From Epiperipatus broadwayi (Eukaryota; Onychophora; Udeonychophora; Euonychophora; Peripatidae), in the NCBI GenBank assembly GCA_028023455.1, contig JAQFVV010000012.1:5738499-5802498 (forward strand): 64,000 nucleotides of DNA. The letters are read 5' to 3'. The number at the start of each line of letters is the position of its first letter. Position 1 is the first letter of the stretch. Below are positions 45,706 to 58,425 of this stretch, one piece after another. Below the pieces are notes generated by a model that saw only the letters and a list, made by a program, of their open reading frames with translations, had not been told where the DNA came from and did not search any database. A program made the position numbers and the translations under genes.

Positions 45706-46892
45706 ATAGCTAATTAAACATTACTAATATAAATATTACCTCTTAGATTATTATTTTTTTCCTACACTTCTTTATCAAATATCAGAAAGCTATTAATTAT
45801 ATCAGATTTAGCACCCAATCAAAACATTAATTCATTGTAGTCCCATTAATAAATTTAAGAACAACCATAGCCATTGAGCTTAGCTGTTTCAAAAATGGAA
45901 TTTAACTGCTTCCAACATATGTACTCGTGTTCAAACTTAAACTAGGAGCCATATAATTGATGACAATCTAGTGTATGCATGCAAAGGCAAATTCGAAGAA
46001 TTTAAAAAGTCACAAATCTATATATTGCTTCATTGAAATCTCTACAAATTGTTTTAAAATAGGTGTGGATAGTTTTCTAAGTTTCATTTTGAAAATAAAA
46101 CATACTAAGTAAATAAACTCAGTATTTATCTAAATAATCAAATATATACACAGACATTAATAGTTGCAGTATTAATTAAGTAATTCACTCCTAAGTAAAT
46201 ATATGCCATTCTGTAAAAGAAATATAAATTATATAGTTATATTTAATCTATCATTCAATACACATTATGTGAAATTCTAATCATTTACTATTCTAAATAG
46301 TTTGTGTTATAAAATAATTAAAAAATGGCATTGTCTTTTTAATTCATGACAAAATTGTTTTCAATAATCACACAAAGGAATAATTTTGATATTCAAAATT
46401 TTTATGTGTTATTTCTATGTGTCATGTTTTCATAAAATAATAATTCACATTATAATAAATTTTCAATAGTTAAAATTTTAACTTCAAAGTGAAATGTTAC
46501 ATTTTTATTTTAAAAATAATAATAAATTTACCAATCTTTTTACACATCTGTCAGTCAAAACGATGAATCTACTTAGACAATTCACAAGGATTGAAACAAA
46601 ATAAAATTTAAAAATAAATAAAAGTCATTCTGAGTTTCATTCAGAGACTAACTTTTCTAAATAGAAAATCTTGAAATCAAATATTATCATGCCAATATTT
46701 TTTTCATGATTAAAAATAATACTATAAATACATTTTTCGTTTTAAAAAAAATCTAACTTTTGCAGTAGTGTTTAATAAAAATGTTGAAATTTAATAATGA
46801 AATAAATTTTACATATATACATAGTAGATAAATGATTAAAGAGATAAAAAAGGCAGTAAAAATGTATCTACTATAAAAATTCTTTCCTCTTT
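45706..46892. other. AT-rich stretch, nothing recognised
   Basis: No supported feature. A poly-T run precedes the SINE at its right end. Confidence 0.45.
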
Positions 46893-47007
46893 TTTTTTTT
46901 CATATGTCATAGCATCGGCCGGGAGGCGAATTCACAACCGTCTGCAACCAACTGCTTGCTTGCAAGGCGGCTGCGATGATTTCTCGGCTAACAGCGCTTG
47001 ACTAAAA
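46893..47007 (-). mobile_element. tRNA-derived SINE
   Basis: Minus strand: CAAGCGCTGTTAGCCGAGAA (A box), CTTGCAAGCAAGCAG hairpin, GTGAATTCGCCTCCCGGCC (B box with GAATTCGCCTCC), GATGCTATGACATATG and an A tail. It is the same subtype as the copy at 16827-16945. Confidence 0.7.
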
Positions 47008-47125
47008 ATTCATTCCTTATGTTTCTATTTTAGATATTTACCAAGAAAAAATAATTACAGATATCAAAATTAGATAATAAAAAGTGCAATAGACATTCAT
47101 TTTTAAATACAAATAAAATAATTAG

Positions 47126-47477
47126 AAATATGATTTTTCCCCCTACAGTACAGGCTTTTTTATACCTGCACTTATATATGTAATATATAGGGGATTTGAA
47201 CTCAGACTTTCACACGATCTCAACTATCTCATACCGCTAATATACTTGATCACATGCATGTCGAAAAGATAAATAATCACCAATACTCGTATTTCGTGCT
47301 AAACCAGCACTTGTCAGTTGATCCAGATTATCATCACACATATATACAATCAAAGCTCAGCTTATATTGGGGATTATTTATCTTTTCGACATGTGTGTGA
47401 TCAAGTATATTAGCAGTATTAGATAGCATGGACGGTTGAGGATCGTGTGAAAGTCTGAGTTCAAATCCCTATATATT
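47126..47477. mobile_element. Inverted pair of a tRNA-like SINE, tail on the left (family C)
   Basis: The arms (about 47183-47286 and 47368-47477) are complementary from AATATATAGGGATTTG through CAGACTTTCACACGAT, TACTTGATCACA, to GAAAAGATAAATAATC. The loop holds CCAGCACTTGTCAGTTGATC. The tail here is on the left (47126-47182) and contains GTACAGGC...CCTGCA, the reverse complement of the tail of the 45437 copy. ATAAAATAATTAG is duplicated at 47113-47125 and 47478-47490. Confidence 0.8.
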
Positions 47478-47490
47478 ATAAAATAATTAG

Positions 47491-48958
47491 GTAAAACCAC
47501 CTTAAATAGCAAAATGCAGGGTAAAACTTTGCAAATAACTTTCTATAGTTAAACAATAAACTTTATTCACTTTGTTAATTAATTACTAGTTTCTTTTAGA
47601 TTTTAACACTTTTTTTCTAAGAATAGCTAGATTACCCCCATCCTCTTATCAGTCTATTACTGTTCTATAATGTCAGCCAATTGACATGCATAATTTTCAG
47701 TCAATAAATGTTTCAAATTTCTCTATCCATTTTTACCAAACTTTTATTGGCATCCTCTTTTTCTCTTTCCCATTGATATCTAGTTTAATATTTATTTTAG
47801 TAATTTTTTATGTCTTTTAATAATCCTATCTTGTGTTCAATATTCATTATTTTTCAAATTCTTTTATTGCTTATCTATTCTCTCCTCAACTTTTCATCAG
47901 ATATTTACCTGTAATCTATTTCTGTAATCTTAATTCTTTTTTCATTCTTTTCTTCAACTACTAAATCTCACTATCATGTGTAATGCTACTTTTCACTATT
48001 ATGACATACATTCTTTTATTGACTTCTGAAATACTTTGTTACTATAATATCCTATTGATAATTGCTACATATTTACTGATTAATAATTAAGTAACTAGCT
48101 AGATTTTTTATAGCCTGGCTATCTAAACAAAAGTAAACTTTTTTGCAAAGCCTCAACATACTTTAAAAAATTCAGGGTTCATCTGGATGTTGAAGCCTAA
48201 ATCAATTCTTAACTGAGTAGTGCATAAAAATGAAATAGTTTAGTCTAACAGAACAAAAGTGCTATGCTCAATCTATCAAACTAATAGGTTCAAACATCAC
48301 TTGATCTTTCAAGAAACTACTGATGTAATTATTATTAATTATTAAAATTAAATCAAACTCAGCATTATCAAGAAGTGCTATTTTTTGACTTTTTGTTAAA
48401 CATAAATGAGTTTGCATTGAAAGAACTTAAAAACTGGTACTCTAAAATAATTGCATAATTACTGCTCTGTGCATTAAATTTTATTAAATTTAATAAACTA
48501 TGCTATTAATGTCTGATATTTCTCTTCACAGAAATCTCTACAATTCCTTTACATAAGGCCACATGATATAATATATAGCATATTAGTCTTGACTAAAACA
48601 TTAGATTAGATGAAATTTAAATTTTTTTTAAAATTCCAAACAGAATTTAGATAACCTGATAGCTAATATAACTAATCATTTAATATTATTCAATAAATGG
48701 GTATGTGGTGCTTGTAGCTAGAGAGTAAATGTCCTAAATTAATTTGGCTTAATCAAATGAATGTCATGTCCTGAATGTAAAAATAAAAAAGGTATTATTA
48801 TAATATGGCACAACTTTCACTACTAATTGAAAAGATGCTGCATTTTATGGTCACTGCTCTCAATTTCCGAAACACATTTACATTAATTTTCTTTTTCTTT
48901 TATTTCTATACTTCATTCAAGATTGGGTACCAAGTGTTTATGATGTTTAATAATATAT
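47491..48958. other. AT-rich stretch, nothing recognised
   Basis: No supported gene or repeat. Confidence 0.4.
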
Positions 48959-49304
48959 GTGACAAAATACATCCAAATGTTTTGGTATTTTTGGATTTGT
49001 TATGGTAACATATGCTTAATGCGTATAATGTTATATACTCAAATGTTTTAATATTTTTTGGATTTTTTGTGATAACATATATGCTTTTAAAACATTTATT
49101 GATAAATGAGTGTGTGTGTCAATTTTCTAGCACATGTATGAAGATGAGTTTTTCCCTACAGTATTACATGTATTTAAATAAATCATACAATATAATATAA
49201 AATAAAATATCTTTATATAACAGCAACAATTATATATATATATATAATAACAATAATAATACATGAAAGCACTTTTCAGCAAATATTTATTTTTGCTCTT
49301 CTCA

Positions 49305-49590
49305 ATGTGTTGGAAGTATTTTACAATTTCAATCAACAGTGCATATACAGTGACATCTATTTCTTTTATAAAAAGTTACTAGAACCTATTATAACAATAA
49401 TTCAACATGTGCAAGGAAGAGAAAAAAACCTTTAATAAATGTATACTTCCATATATTGGAACTATTTTACAATTTCAATCTACATTGTATACATAACAAC
49501 ATCTATCTAAAAATTAATTAGAACCTAGTATAACAATAATATAATAGGTACAAGAAAGAGAAAAAATACCTGTATAAATATATACTATAT
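49305..49590 (+). repeat. Tandem duplication of about 140 bp
   Basis: Two adjacent copies (about 49305-49445 and 49446-49590) share TATTTTACAATTTCAATC, TAGAACCTA, TATAACAATAAT and CAAG-AAGAGAAAAAA in the same order. Non-coding. The (TA) run near 49232-49246 lies just before it. Confidence 0.65.
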
Positions 49591-49989
49591 AATTTTCTAT
49601 TTAGTTATTACTAGCCACTTATTAGTTAATTGATTTTTTTATATATATTCATACAGTTATATTTGTTGTAATTAAGGTAATTGATTTCATATATCTTTAT
49701 TCTATTAGGTTCTTTAATATAATTTAAGGATTTTATATTTTTTACACAATCTATTTTATGTCTGCATTGTCATATGATTTTTTTTTCCTCTTTCATCTAA
49801 TTGTTACCCTTATTGTAAATAACACTGATTTTTTGACAAGTACTTTTATATATAATTTTTTTTTTATTTTTCATTTCATTTTGTATTTTATACTTACTTA
49901 TTAATTTGTCAAAAATTTTATGATTTGGCTATCCTATGTTAAAGCTTTTATTTATATAGTTTTTATTTTTTTTTTGTAATGTATGATAA

Positions 49990-50600
49990 ATTTTGGAAAG
50001 TATCAAAGTTTTATCCATTTTTTATTATTCTTATATTACTATTATTATTTATAATACAATTAATTTTAATAATTAAATTAGGTAATTTATAATTAAAAAG
50101 TATGTTTTCACTACTATTAGTTTTATATTCATAATTTATGCATAATTCAATAAATTGTTTCTTTTGTAAAGTAGCTATATTTTTATCTTTATTATATGTA
50201 TTATTTTTATGTTTAGAATTTTAATAACTGCTATCTTTTGTATCCGTGCCTGTTGTGTATCTTTAGAAATTATCTTTCTTAATTTATCTTGTTTAATGAA
50301 ATGTTTTAATATAATTTTGTCATCATTACCTATATTAATCTTTATCTCTAAATGCTTTATTTTAACATCAAATTCCATTTTTGAAAAATATTATATTACA
50401 TATAATTATTAAATTCTTTATAAATATTATTTATAATTCTTTGGTTACTAATTATTAAATTATCATCAATGTATCTAGCATAATGTTTTATTTCTTGGTG
50501 TATTATTCTTTTTTTAGTTATTTTAATTTCCAATTCATTAATAATTATTGATGACATCCACAAATTGGACAACTCATTACTCATCCTTTATGTATGCTCC
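49990..50600 (-). pseudogene. Reverse-transcriptase-like relic with YIDD box
   Basis: 50584-50396 encodes SNELSNLWMSSIIINELEIK followed by IKHYARYIDDNLIISNQRII. The spacing of LS-x-L, a helix ending in LE and RYIDD is that of the RT palm in PLEs and relatives. Downstream frames encode EFDVKIKHLEIKINIGNDDK and, near 50150-50020, TLQKKQFIELCINYEYKTNS with breaks between. I cannot match the later part to the usual PLE text, so the lineage is open. It is AT-extreme and not functional. Confidence 0.45.
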
Positions 50601-50639
50601 AATATTTATTATTGCATTTAAAATGGTTGTTAAATGGTC

Positions 50640-51085
50640 CCCAATATCGCATTTTTACACGCATATTCTTGAGGTTACAGCCTTAGTAAATATTATTTAT
50701 GTAATCAATGTGTGTTTAAATAAATTTATAATTACAACTTTAAATTATCGTAATAGATTTCTAACTATAAGATCTTTCCATTGACTCATTGTAAATCGAA
50801 AGATTTCGCGAGTATTAATGTGTAATAAGAAATGTGGACTTAATTAGTGAAGTATTGAATAGCTTCACGCTCTCAGATCTAACTACTTCAGCTTCACCTA
50901 TTTAAATAGAAAGTAGGTTGAAGTAAAGAAGGGTTCCCCTCTTTTCTTCCAAAGTGTAAGCTTGTGGTTAAGACCTGTAGAGGTCCCTAATATCACATTT
51001 TTACATGCATATTCTTGAGGTTACAGCCTTAGTAAATATTACTTACGTAATCAATGTGCGTTTAAATAAATTTATAATTATTACA
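50640..51085 (+). repeat. Two direct copies of a 100-bp repeat, 345 bp apart
   Basis: CATATTCTTGAGGTTACAGC, CTTAGTAAATATTA and GTAATCAATGTG with the following AAATAAATTTATAATTA occur at about 50640-50740 and 50984-51085. The second copy is preceded by GTTAAGACCTGTAGAGGTCC, found also in the fold-back at 27.9 kb. The interval between (50770-50960) is less AT-rich. The arrangement could be terminal repeats of a non-autonomous element or a pseudo-LTR pair next to the RT relic. Confidence 0.5.
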
Positions 51086-51610
51086 CGTATATATATAAAT
51101 TGTTATATCACAGACAATTCTCATTCCAAATATTTGCACTCAGATTCATAACAAATCATTTTAATAAATCTTGCAAATACAATTTTACTATTTGGAATAG
51201 CCATGTTCTGTGATATGATTATAATCCTAAATGTAACATTTATGTTCATGCTGTTTAAATTAGCAATATAAATTGTTACATTATTAATTATTACATATAC
51301 CTAAATGTATAATGTTATATTTTTATGGAGGGATTGGTATATCAAAAATGGATAAACATATGCAAAGTAGTTGTAGTAATTGATATACCCACATTAATTT
51401 GCATATATTGATATTTCTTTAAGTTAAATGCTTTTTTGATGTGTCCTTTAAAGATTTAAGTTCCTAATGAAAAGTTGCTTTAAAAAATATCTTTTATATC
51501 CAAACATTTTGGTCTTTATTGAATTTTTATGGTTATATATTAGGATATTCATTAGTGTGCATAATATGTATAATGTTATATCTTTTTGGAGAAATAGGAA
51601 TATCAGAAAT

Positions 51611-52854
51611 GAACAAGGCTATACAGGTAATAAGAAGTGGTTAAGTTCCCATTAATTTGTATATATCTGGATATTCTTTTAATTTAAATGTTTTTTTTAG
51701 TATGAGGGTTTAATGATACAAATAAAAGTACTGATATATAGTATTTCTTATTTGTGATATTTAAAGTTTCTGTATTACATTTGTAAATAGGGTAAACAGA
51801 TATGTTTATTTTTATTATATTTACGATAATTTTTGTTTATTCATTATTAATTTTTTATATAGTGCTTTGCAAATATTGAATTATGAATAAATTCGGAACT
51901 AGATCCAAAAGTGTTTTAAATTATATATTGAAATGGTATAATCATTTCATCTGATTATAATTAACCATCATTTTATAATAGGCCAAAATAGGGGAAGGGG
52001 GGATAACACAACAAAGATATTTATTTTGGAGACAGGCTAAGCAAAGCAAGAGAAAGATAATCATTTAAATCTAATTAAAAAAGCATACATATTTTGAGAA
52101 TTAATCAATTCATAATACTAACAGGTCGGCATATGTAATGGTATTTACATGCATATGGGCATATATGTGTGTGCTTAATATTTATTATCATTTATACATT
52201 CAAAATATATATATTTTAATGATATTTAAAATATTGTTTACTACAATTTTAATATCCTGTAAAATAATTTTAAAATTAATTATTAAAATGATAATAATAA
52301 TATATTATTATTATTTTGAAACTTATAAAATACTTGATAAAAAATTGATAATTTATATACACACATTGAGATTATTTTTAAAAGCAATTAATTTAGAAAA
52401 ATTGCATCTAGAGAAAAAAATGTTTCACAATGGTACAGTGTACTTGAAAAATGGCAATAACTAAAATATTTAAGGTAAATTTTACTGAAATGGTGGCCTA
52501 AAATATACGAGGTCTCTGCCTATGTCTGTGAACAAATCTTATACGAATGTCTCCAGGATAAATGGAAAACAAATGTCACGAATTCTCACCTTCTACATCA
52601 ACTTAACTGAAAAGTTATCGGCAGCAGTAGATGTTTTAAATGTAAAATAAATATTTCACAAGGATTAAAGAATTAGCAATCAACAGCCAGGATAAATATT
52701 AGAGCTCTAAAATAAATAATCAAGAAATATTTCTACAAGTGTATTCAAATTAAAATTAATCTCTATGTTCAAGACATGTTTTTTGTAAATTCCCAGTAAT
52801 TTAATCATATAAACTTTAATATAAACTATTTTGGGTGTGGAAATATTGTATTTA
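51611..52854. other. AT-rich stretch, nothing firm
   Basis: A block of more even composition at 52495-52640 (GGTGGCCTAAAATATACGAG and following) may be the head of the element whose tail lies at 52875, but no box or frame supports this. Confidence 0.3.
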
Positions 52855-52930
52855 GGTTATTACTTGTTACATATATATATATATTTAAAGTGCTCTATAA
52901 ATGGTACATATTTATGGTAATTATTATTAT
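52855..52930 (+). repeat. SINE-like 3' tail
   Basis: AAAGTGCTCTATAAATGGTA and a following TTATTATTATGATT have the form of a SINE 3' end (agcgctataaat then ATT repeats). The fold-back tail at 26320-26360 has the related ATAGCGCTATATAAAAT. Confidence 0.4.
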
Positions 52931-55471
52931 GATTAAAATGTGTTTAAGTTTATCTACTATTTAAAATTTGTTTTCATAATGATATAACATCTTCATGCAG
53001 AAATTTATTTATTATTGATAATTGAAGAAATAAATTTTTTAACACTCAAATAAGTAAATTGTCAGAGTTTAAAATATATTGTACCCTCACTTCCCGATAT
53101 ATAATATAACTTAAAATATGACTAGCTCAATTAAATCGTTATGCTTGGCTAAAATATGTATAACTATCATTAATATATTTTTATAATACTATATCTTATC
53201 AGATTCATTATAACTTACCAAAATTAATATAGTTCAATATCATGTACTAATTAAATAAGTATTTATTAAAATCATGAGACTATGAAGTGAAGTTACAACT
53301 GGTAATTGAATTTACATTGAGCCAATGTCTTCCCAAGACATTATCTCAATGGCATAAGAATACTATTACCTCTTTATTATCTCATTACTACATTTACAGC
53401 ACTCTTATGTCTTTTATAAAAATTAACTAACTTCAATAATAATAAATAAATCTCAATCTTTTATTAAGGAAATGTAATTAAATAATCTCAGGTTCTTTTA
53501 ATTATCTTAAAGTAATAATATTTCTTGCAGATAGGCATGATAAGGGATTTAATATCAAACCTAACTACACCTAACTTATAATAATAATAATAACTAACAA
53601 TAATAATCTCTAGTGTATAAATTAATCTTATCTATTTTAATATACTACTAATCATTAAGAACACAAGTAAATCATCTACATGTCTTTCATTTTCATATAG
53701 TATCTTAATTTTAAAATATACTAAAATCTTATAATTTAATAACCTGTGGCAATAAATAATACTATACTCTTATATTGTGCATTATAAGTACTTTGTGACC
53801 ATTATAATATTATATGTTAATATCAATCAATTTCTATAAATTATATTAAGAAAATACTGTGTTTCTTTTAAAAATAATAATAACAATAAATTCATATTGT
53901 GCAAATATTATGTTTATTCAAATTATCTGTTGTCAAATGCTGTGGTGTAAAATAATGAATTCGACACACTTTTAAAACAACTTAAACAAATTTATTTACA
54001 TCAACTTTAATAAACAACTTATATACATTATGTACATTACAAGTGGAAACCAAAGAAAATAAAAAAAAATAAGAAAATAATAATAATACAAGATTTTACA
54101 CTGTTACTATTTCCATATCCAAAATAGATAATCTATACATTTCTTAAATGTTTTATCAGTAACATTTAATTAAGTTTCTGAACTTAAATCTTAATAGATA
54201 TCATTTGTCATTAGTTAGTACAAAAGAAGACTTTTATGTAAAATATCACTTATGTAGCATATGTAAAATAAACAAACTTTAACAATTAAAATGCTACTTC
54301 ACTTAAGTATTATTGCTATTTCTATTATAATGTACTAGTATATATTACATTTACTATTAGCATTAATCACATATCAACTAATGTATAGACTGATATAACT
54401 TTATAATATAACAACATTTATTGATTATATAATTATTTACTTCATTCTGATGTAATTTCATAATGTATGTCTTACCAAAATATGCAATACATATATGTTC
54501 TTTTCTTAAAATAATATTTAAAATTATTCAACAATTTCAAATTTTATAAAGTATTATATTAAATAAAATTCTATGATTCTTTTCTATTTAAACTACTACT
54601 CTTCTCTACTTGTTATTCCTATTCCTTCCTAATAAAATTCTATCTACAAATATCATTTTAACCTTATTTAACTTCAGTAATAGCTTACCAATTTTTTAAA
54701 AAAAATATACGACTATCCAAACTCTCTTATACCTCATCATCTATATACGATAAACCCTTCAATCAAAATATAAATTTCTATATAAAATTAATTTAACTTA
54801 TCTAATAAAAATAAAATATAAATATTTTAACCTCTTACTAACTTGAAAATAAATATAAATAACTCATACTAATATAATAAATCAAATTCCTAATATTGTA
54901 ACAGAAATATTAAAACTTATTCACGAAAGAATCATATAATTATTTCTGGATTTCTCTTATTACGTTGTAATAAATTTATATCATAAATTTAAAGTATGCA
55001 TATTAAAATAAAACTGTTATTACTAATATTATGTGTGTATATTCTTTAAATATTTATACATTCATTCAACAATCAAATTATATTTGGTTGATCTAAAGAA
55101 AACAAAGCAAAATACATCAAATTATTACTATTATATAATTTTTTACCATAAATGATACTCCAATTTATAATCCGCCACACGATGTCCTCCAGGATTACAG
55201 TTTTACAAAATAATTTCATTTATACTCAACAATTATTCTTTAAAATATTACGTGTTGTATAATTATATAAAAATAAACTTTATGAAATTAAGTTTTATAT
55301 TAATATTTAGTTACTTTTTAAAAAAAATGTACCTCTCTTATCTTTAATAGATCAATAAATAATTAAATATCTATGTTAGTTAAGAAAAACAAAAGATGTT
55401 ACATAAAATCCAACGGTGTCTTCTTTCCACCTATAATTGTTCTTTTTTTCCTAGGCACAAACTTTTACCAA

Positions 55472-55506
55472 CATTACTTCCTTTTCCGGTACATCACGTG
55501 TTTAAA
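55472..55506 (-). promoter_or_regulatory. Candidate cluster of ETS-type sites and an E-box
   Basis: CACGTG (55495-55500), TTCCGG (55484-55489) and ACTTCC (55476-55481) lie within 25 bp in the middle of nearly pure A/T sequence. On the minus strand they read CACGTG, CCGGAA, GGAAGT. This is a motif cluster only. No transcript start or gene is visible next to it. Confidence 0.25.
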
Positions 55507-56375
55507 CAGTTTTTATGAAATAAATGAAAACGTTTTTTTTTAAATAAAATAGAATAAGTTCCACCATAAGAAACAAAATAATAATTAAAATAGTTTATAG
55601 GATCCGGATTCATTTCTTTAAAGAAAAATTATTTAAAAGTTATTATTTCTAGGATTAGTCAATAGTTTATAATGTTCTTATTTAATTATTATAAATTGAC
55701 TTGGATATCCACGTATACTTATTTGCGCATTCTTTAACAAATATTTAGGTAAGATTAATTTCTAAATTCTTCTGTACGACCAGCGTCCAGACTTTACTAT
55801 ATAATATTTTATTTACAGGTATTTCTTTGCCAATTAAACTTCCGATTTATTTGCCTTTTAAAACTATCGAAATCTAGTCTTTTAAACCACAAAGACTTAA
55901 CAAGGCAAGTAATTCTACAATTACTATTAATTACCATATCTTTACCAAGATATATACTTAAATTTGTAATTTAAAAATACTTTCTTCATAAAGAAGTATT
56001 TATCTTTCTTTAAATATTTTTTTATAAAAATTAATTATAATCAACTTTTAAATTCATATAATGTCCAATATATTACTTTTATCCAACTAGTAATTCTCCT
56101 AGTTAATCCAGCGTTTGTTATATTTTTAGTATAAAGTCTCCAATACATTTTATCCTTATACGATGCTTTCCTGATTATTTGATAGTAAATTGAGCTTCGA
56201 TAGAGACGATCAATAGGGAATTATAAATAAATTAGCACTGCATATTTAACGGTAAAACTTTTATAAATTATTTAAAACTACTCTCTTATAATTTTAAAAT
56301 GATTACGAGAGCGTCTATAATTTTACTTAGCTATATCTAATAGCACACTTCACTTAAAAGAAATCATAATCATAA

Positions 56376-56430
56376 TCCCCCCTGAACAATTGAACCTTGG
56401 TTTTATACCGGAATACATTCCCCACTTGAT
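56376..56430 (-). promoter_or_regulatory. Candidate TATA-type promoter or LTR core
   Basis: On the minus strand TATAAAA (56407-56401) is followed by CCAAGGTTCAATTGTTCAGG and a GGGGGG run. This is the most G+C-containing island for several kilobases. It could be a core promoter or part of a long terminal repeat. No downstream gene is recognised. Confidence 0.2.
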
Positions 56431-58425
56431 TGGTAAATTAAACAATCACCTTGCTAGCCTATTTACATATTTTACCAACAATACAGAATTAAAAATAAAT
56501 AATGACTTATTTAATATTTATTATTTATTACATTATTAAATTCTTAAATGGATCTTTATCATTTATTTAAATCCATTAAACATTTTTTTAAAATATATTT
56601 TTTACTTTATTTCACTTTTAACTTTTATAAGACTATTTTTTAAACAAACTAAGTCTATTTTTATACGTTACGTTTTTTTAAACAGTATTTTAAAAATCAG
56701 ATTTAATATTTCACATTAATTATCTTTATTTTTATCTCGTGATAGCCAATATAATATTTATAAATTTTATAATAGAATTTTAGAACAGTTTTGCAACTTT
56801 ACTATAAAACTTACAAGCATGTGTGTACATATGTCTATCTATCATCTGTTTTACAACACAGATACAAACGCTTGTAATTATCTAAAAATAAACTAACAAT
56901 TTAATTTTAAAAATAAATATTTTTAAAATAAATAATATATTATAACAACTTTAAAATAATAATTCGATATTATTAAAATCAAATATTAATCTTCTATTAT
57001 ATACTATTAATAATTAAAATATTTATATTCACTTATTAAATATTAATCTTTATCAACAATAAATATATGCATTTAATTTTAACTTATCTTTTTAACTTTT
57101 AGCTTTAAACATTTATTTATAAAACTTATTAATGCAGTATTGATCATGACCAGTTTTCCCAACCCTATAATATTATCATTTTTTATTGAAACGTCTCTCT
57201 CAAACATTAACACAATTTCACATATCAAATATTCATAGATTACTTTAATTAAACTTTTTGAAAGATTATCATAATAAAATCAACATCATATAGCTAAATA
57301 TATCTTAAATTTAAAATTTTTAATAAATTGATACAACAATTCATGGCGACCCATACAAAAGGGCACAATATATATACACAAACAATTTTGTATAAAATGC
57401 TATCAATTTGAATTTGTATAGATGGATGTAACATAATAATGAATAAAACATTTGAGATCGTTGGACAATGTGAATGATTTAAATTTAAAGTTAAGTGACT
57501 ACTAATAAATGTTAAACGTTTATTATAATTTATCTAAAGCATATTATAAAATAATAATGTAACCTAACCAATTTGAATTCATAAATTTATTTGTTACGTA
57601 TTTATGGAGATGGTGAGTTTGAGATGTGTGCATATATAATATATTTATATAAGTTTAATCATATTAATAGGCATGTTGATGTTAAATTGTTTTAAGTTTG
57701 ATATTATGTGCATATTGTTCTGCCTTGAATATATAAAGAATGCAGATGTGAGATTTCCGTTTTATGTTAAATAATGATATTCACACCCTTCATTTATATA
57801 TATATATTGACATTTCATAGGTTGCAGTGGAAATCTCAGCATACGATGATCAGTTTGCTCCTTCTTAATACCTATTTGTATAATAATGAGTATGGGTACA
57901 TATATTTATGTATGTACTTGAAGGCAGACATATGTATTGTTGTTATGGAATAATGATATTAAGAATTTTAGTTTTATCTATCTGATTATATTGAAATATT
58001 CTGACTTGTATTGGTGTATTTTTCATGCATACCCTTATCTTTGCTTTTCCATGGTGAACTTGAATGAATTATGTAATAATAAGTTCTAATGCTAATGCTG
58101 CTATTAACATTGCTCTATTGAACTTACCATGTATAATGTGACAATGTTTTCATCTTGGGTTTTAAATCTTCTCTAAAAATTTCATCCTCATGACTATATA
58201 TATATCAATTAAATGATTTCAAACACATTTGTGCTTACATGATACAATAAAATATAATACACTATATTATAGAGTTCAAATAAAATTGATTAATATAAGG
58301 TTATGAAAATAGTTAATAGAATGTAATAAAATGAAATTATATAATTAACAAGTATAAAATTTGATTTTGTTATAATTTTCTGAGTACTTGGGAGTGTTGC
58401 TTATTAATAATAAGTTGTTGTAACT

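Larger units (their letters stand above)
48960..51610. repeat. Local dispersed repeat, four copies
   Basis: A unit of about 70-110 bp with CAAATGTTTTGGTATTTTTGG, TATGGTAACATATGC and GTATAATGTTATAT recurs near 48970-49035, 49040-49095, 51290-51340 and 51495-51590. The copies are in the same orientation and diverged. They are not coding. Only these four positions within the interval belong to the repeat. Confidence 0.5.
52931..58425. other. Extremely AT-rich region
   Basis: No gene is supported. Between 53.9 and 57.4 kb the sequence is almost free of G and C except for small islands: 55470-55500, 56375-56430 and 57340-57375. On the minus strand, fragments such as ITCLVKSLWFKRLDFDSF (near 55890) and NAGLTRRITSWIKVIYWTLY (near 56110) look weakly coding but are short. 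TGGCGACCC near 57343, preceded by CA, looks like a primer-binding site of an LTR element, but no LTR could be outlined. Confidence 0.4.

Noticed and set aside
21645-47477. Interpretation of the fold-back repeats as DNA-transposon MITEs
   Set aside because: TSD lengths vary from 11 to 15 bp, one-sided tails exist and single-arm copies occur, which does not fit a cut-and-paste transposase.
52138-52464. 108-codon frame with hydrophobic segments
   Set aside because: Composition is fully explained by AT-rich sequence. No domain, splice context or homologous copy was seen.
57335-57375. Possible primer-binding site TGGCGACCC after CA, as at an LTR end
   Set aside because: No matching LTR pair, polypurine tract or gag frame could be placed around it.
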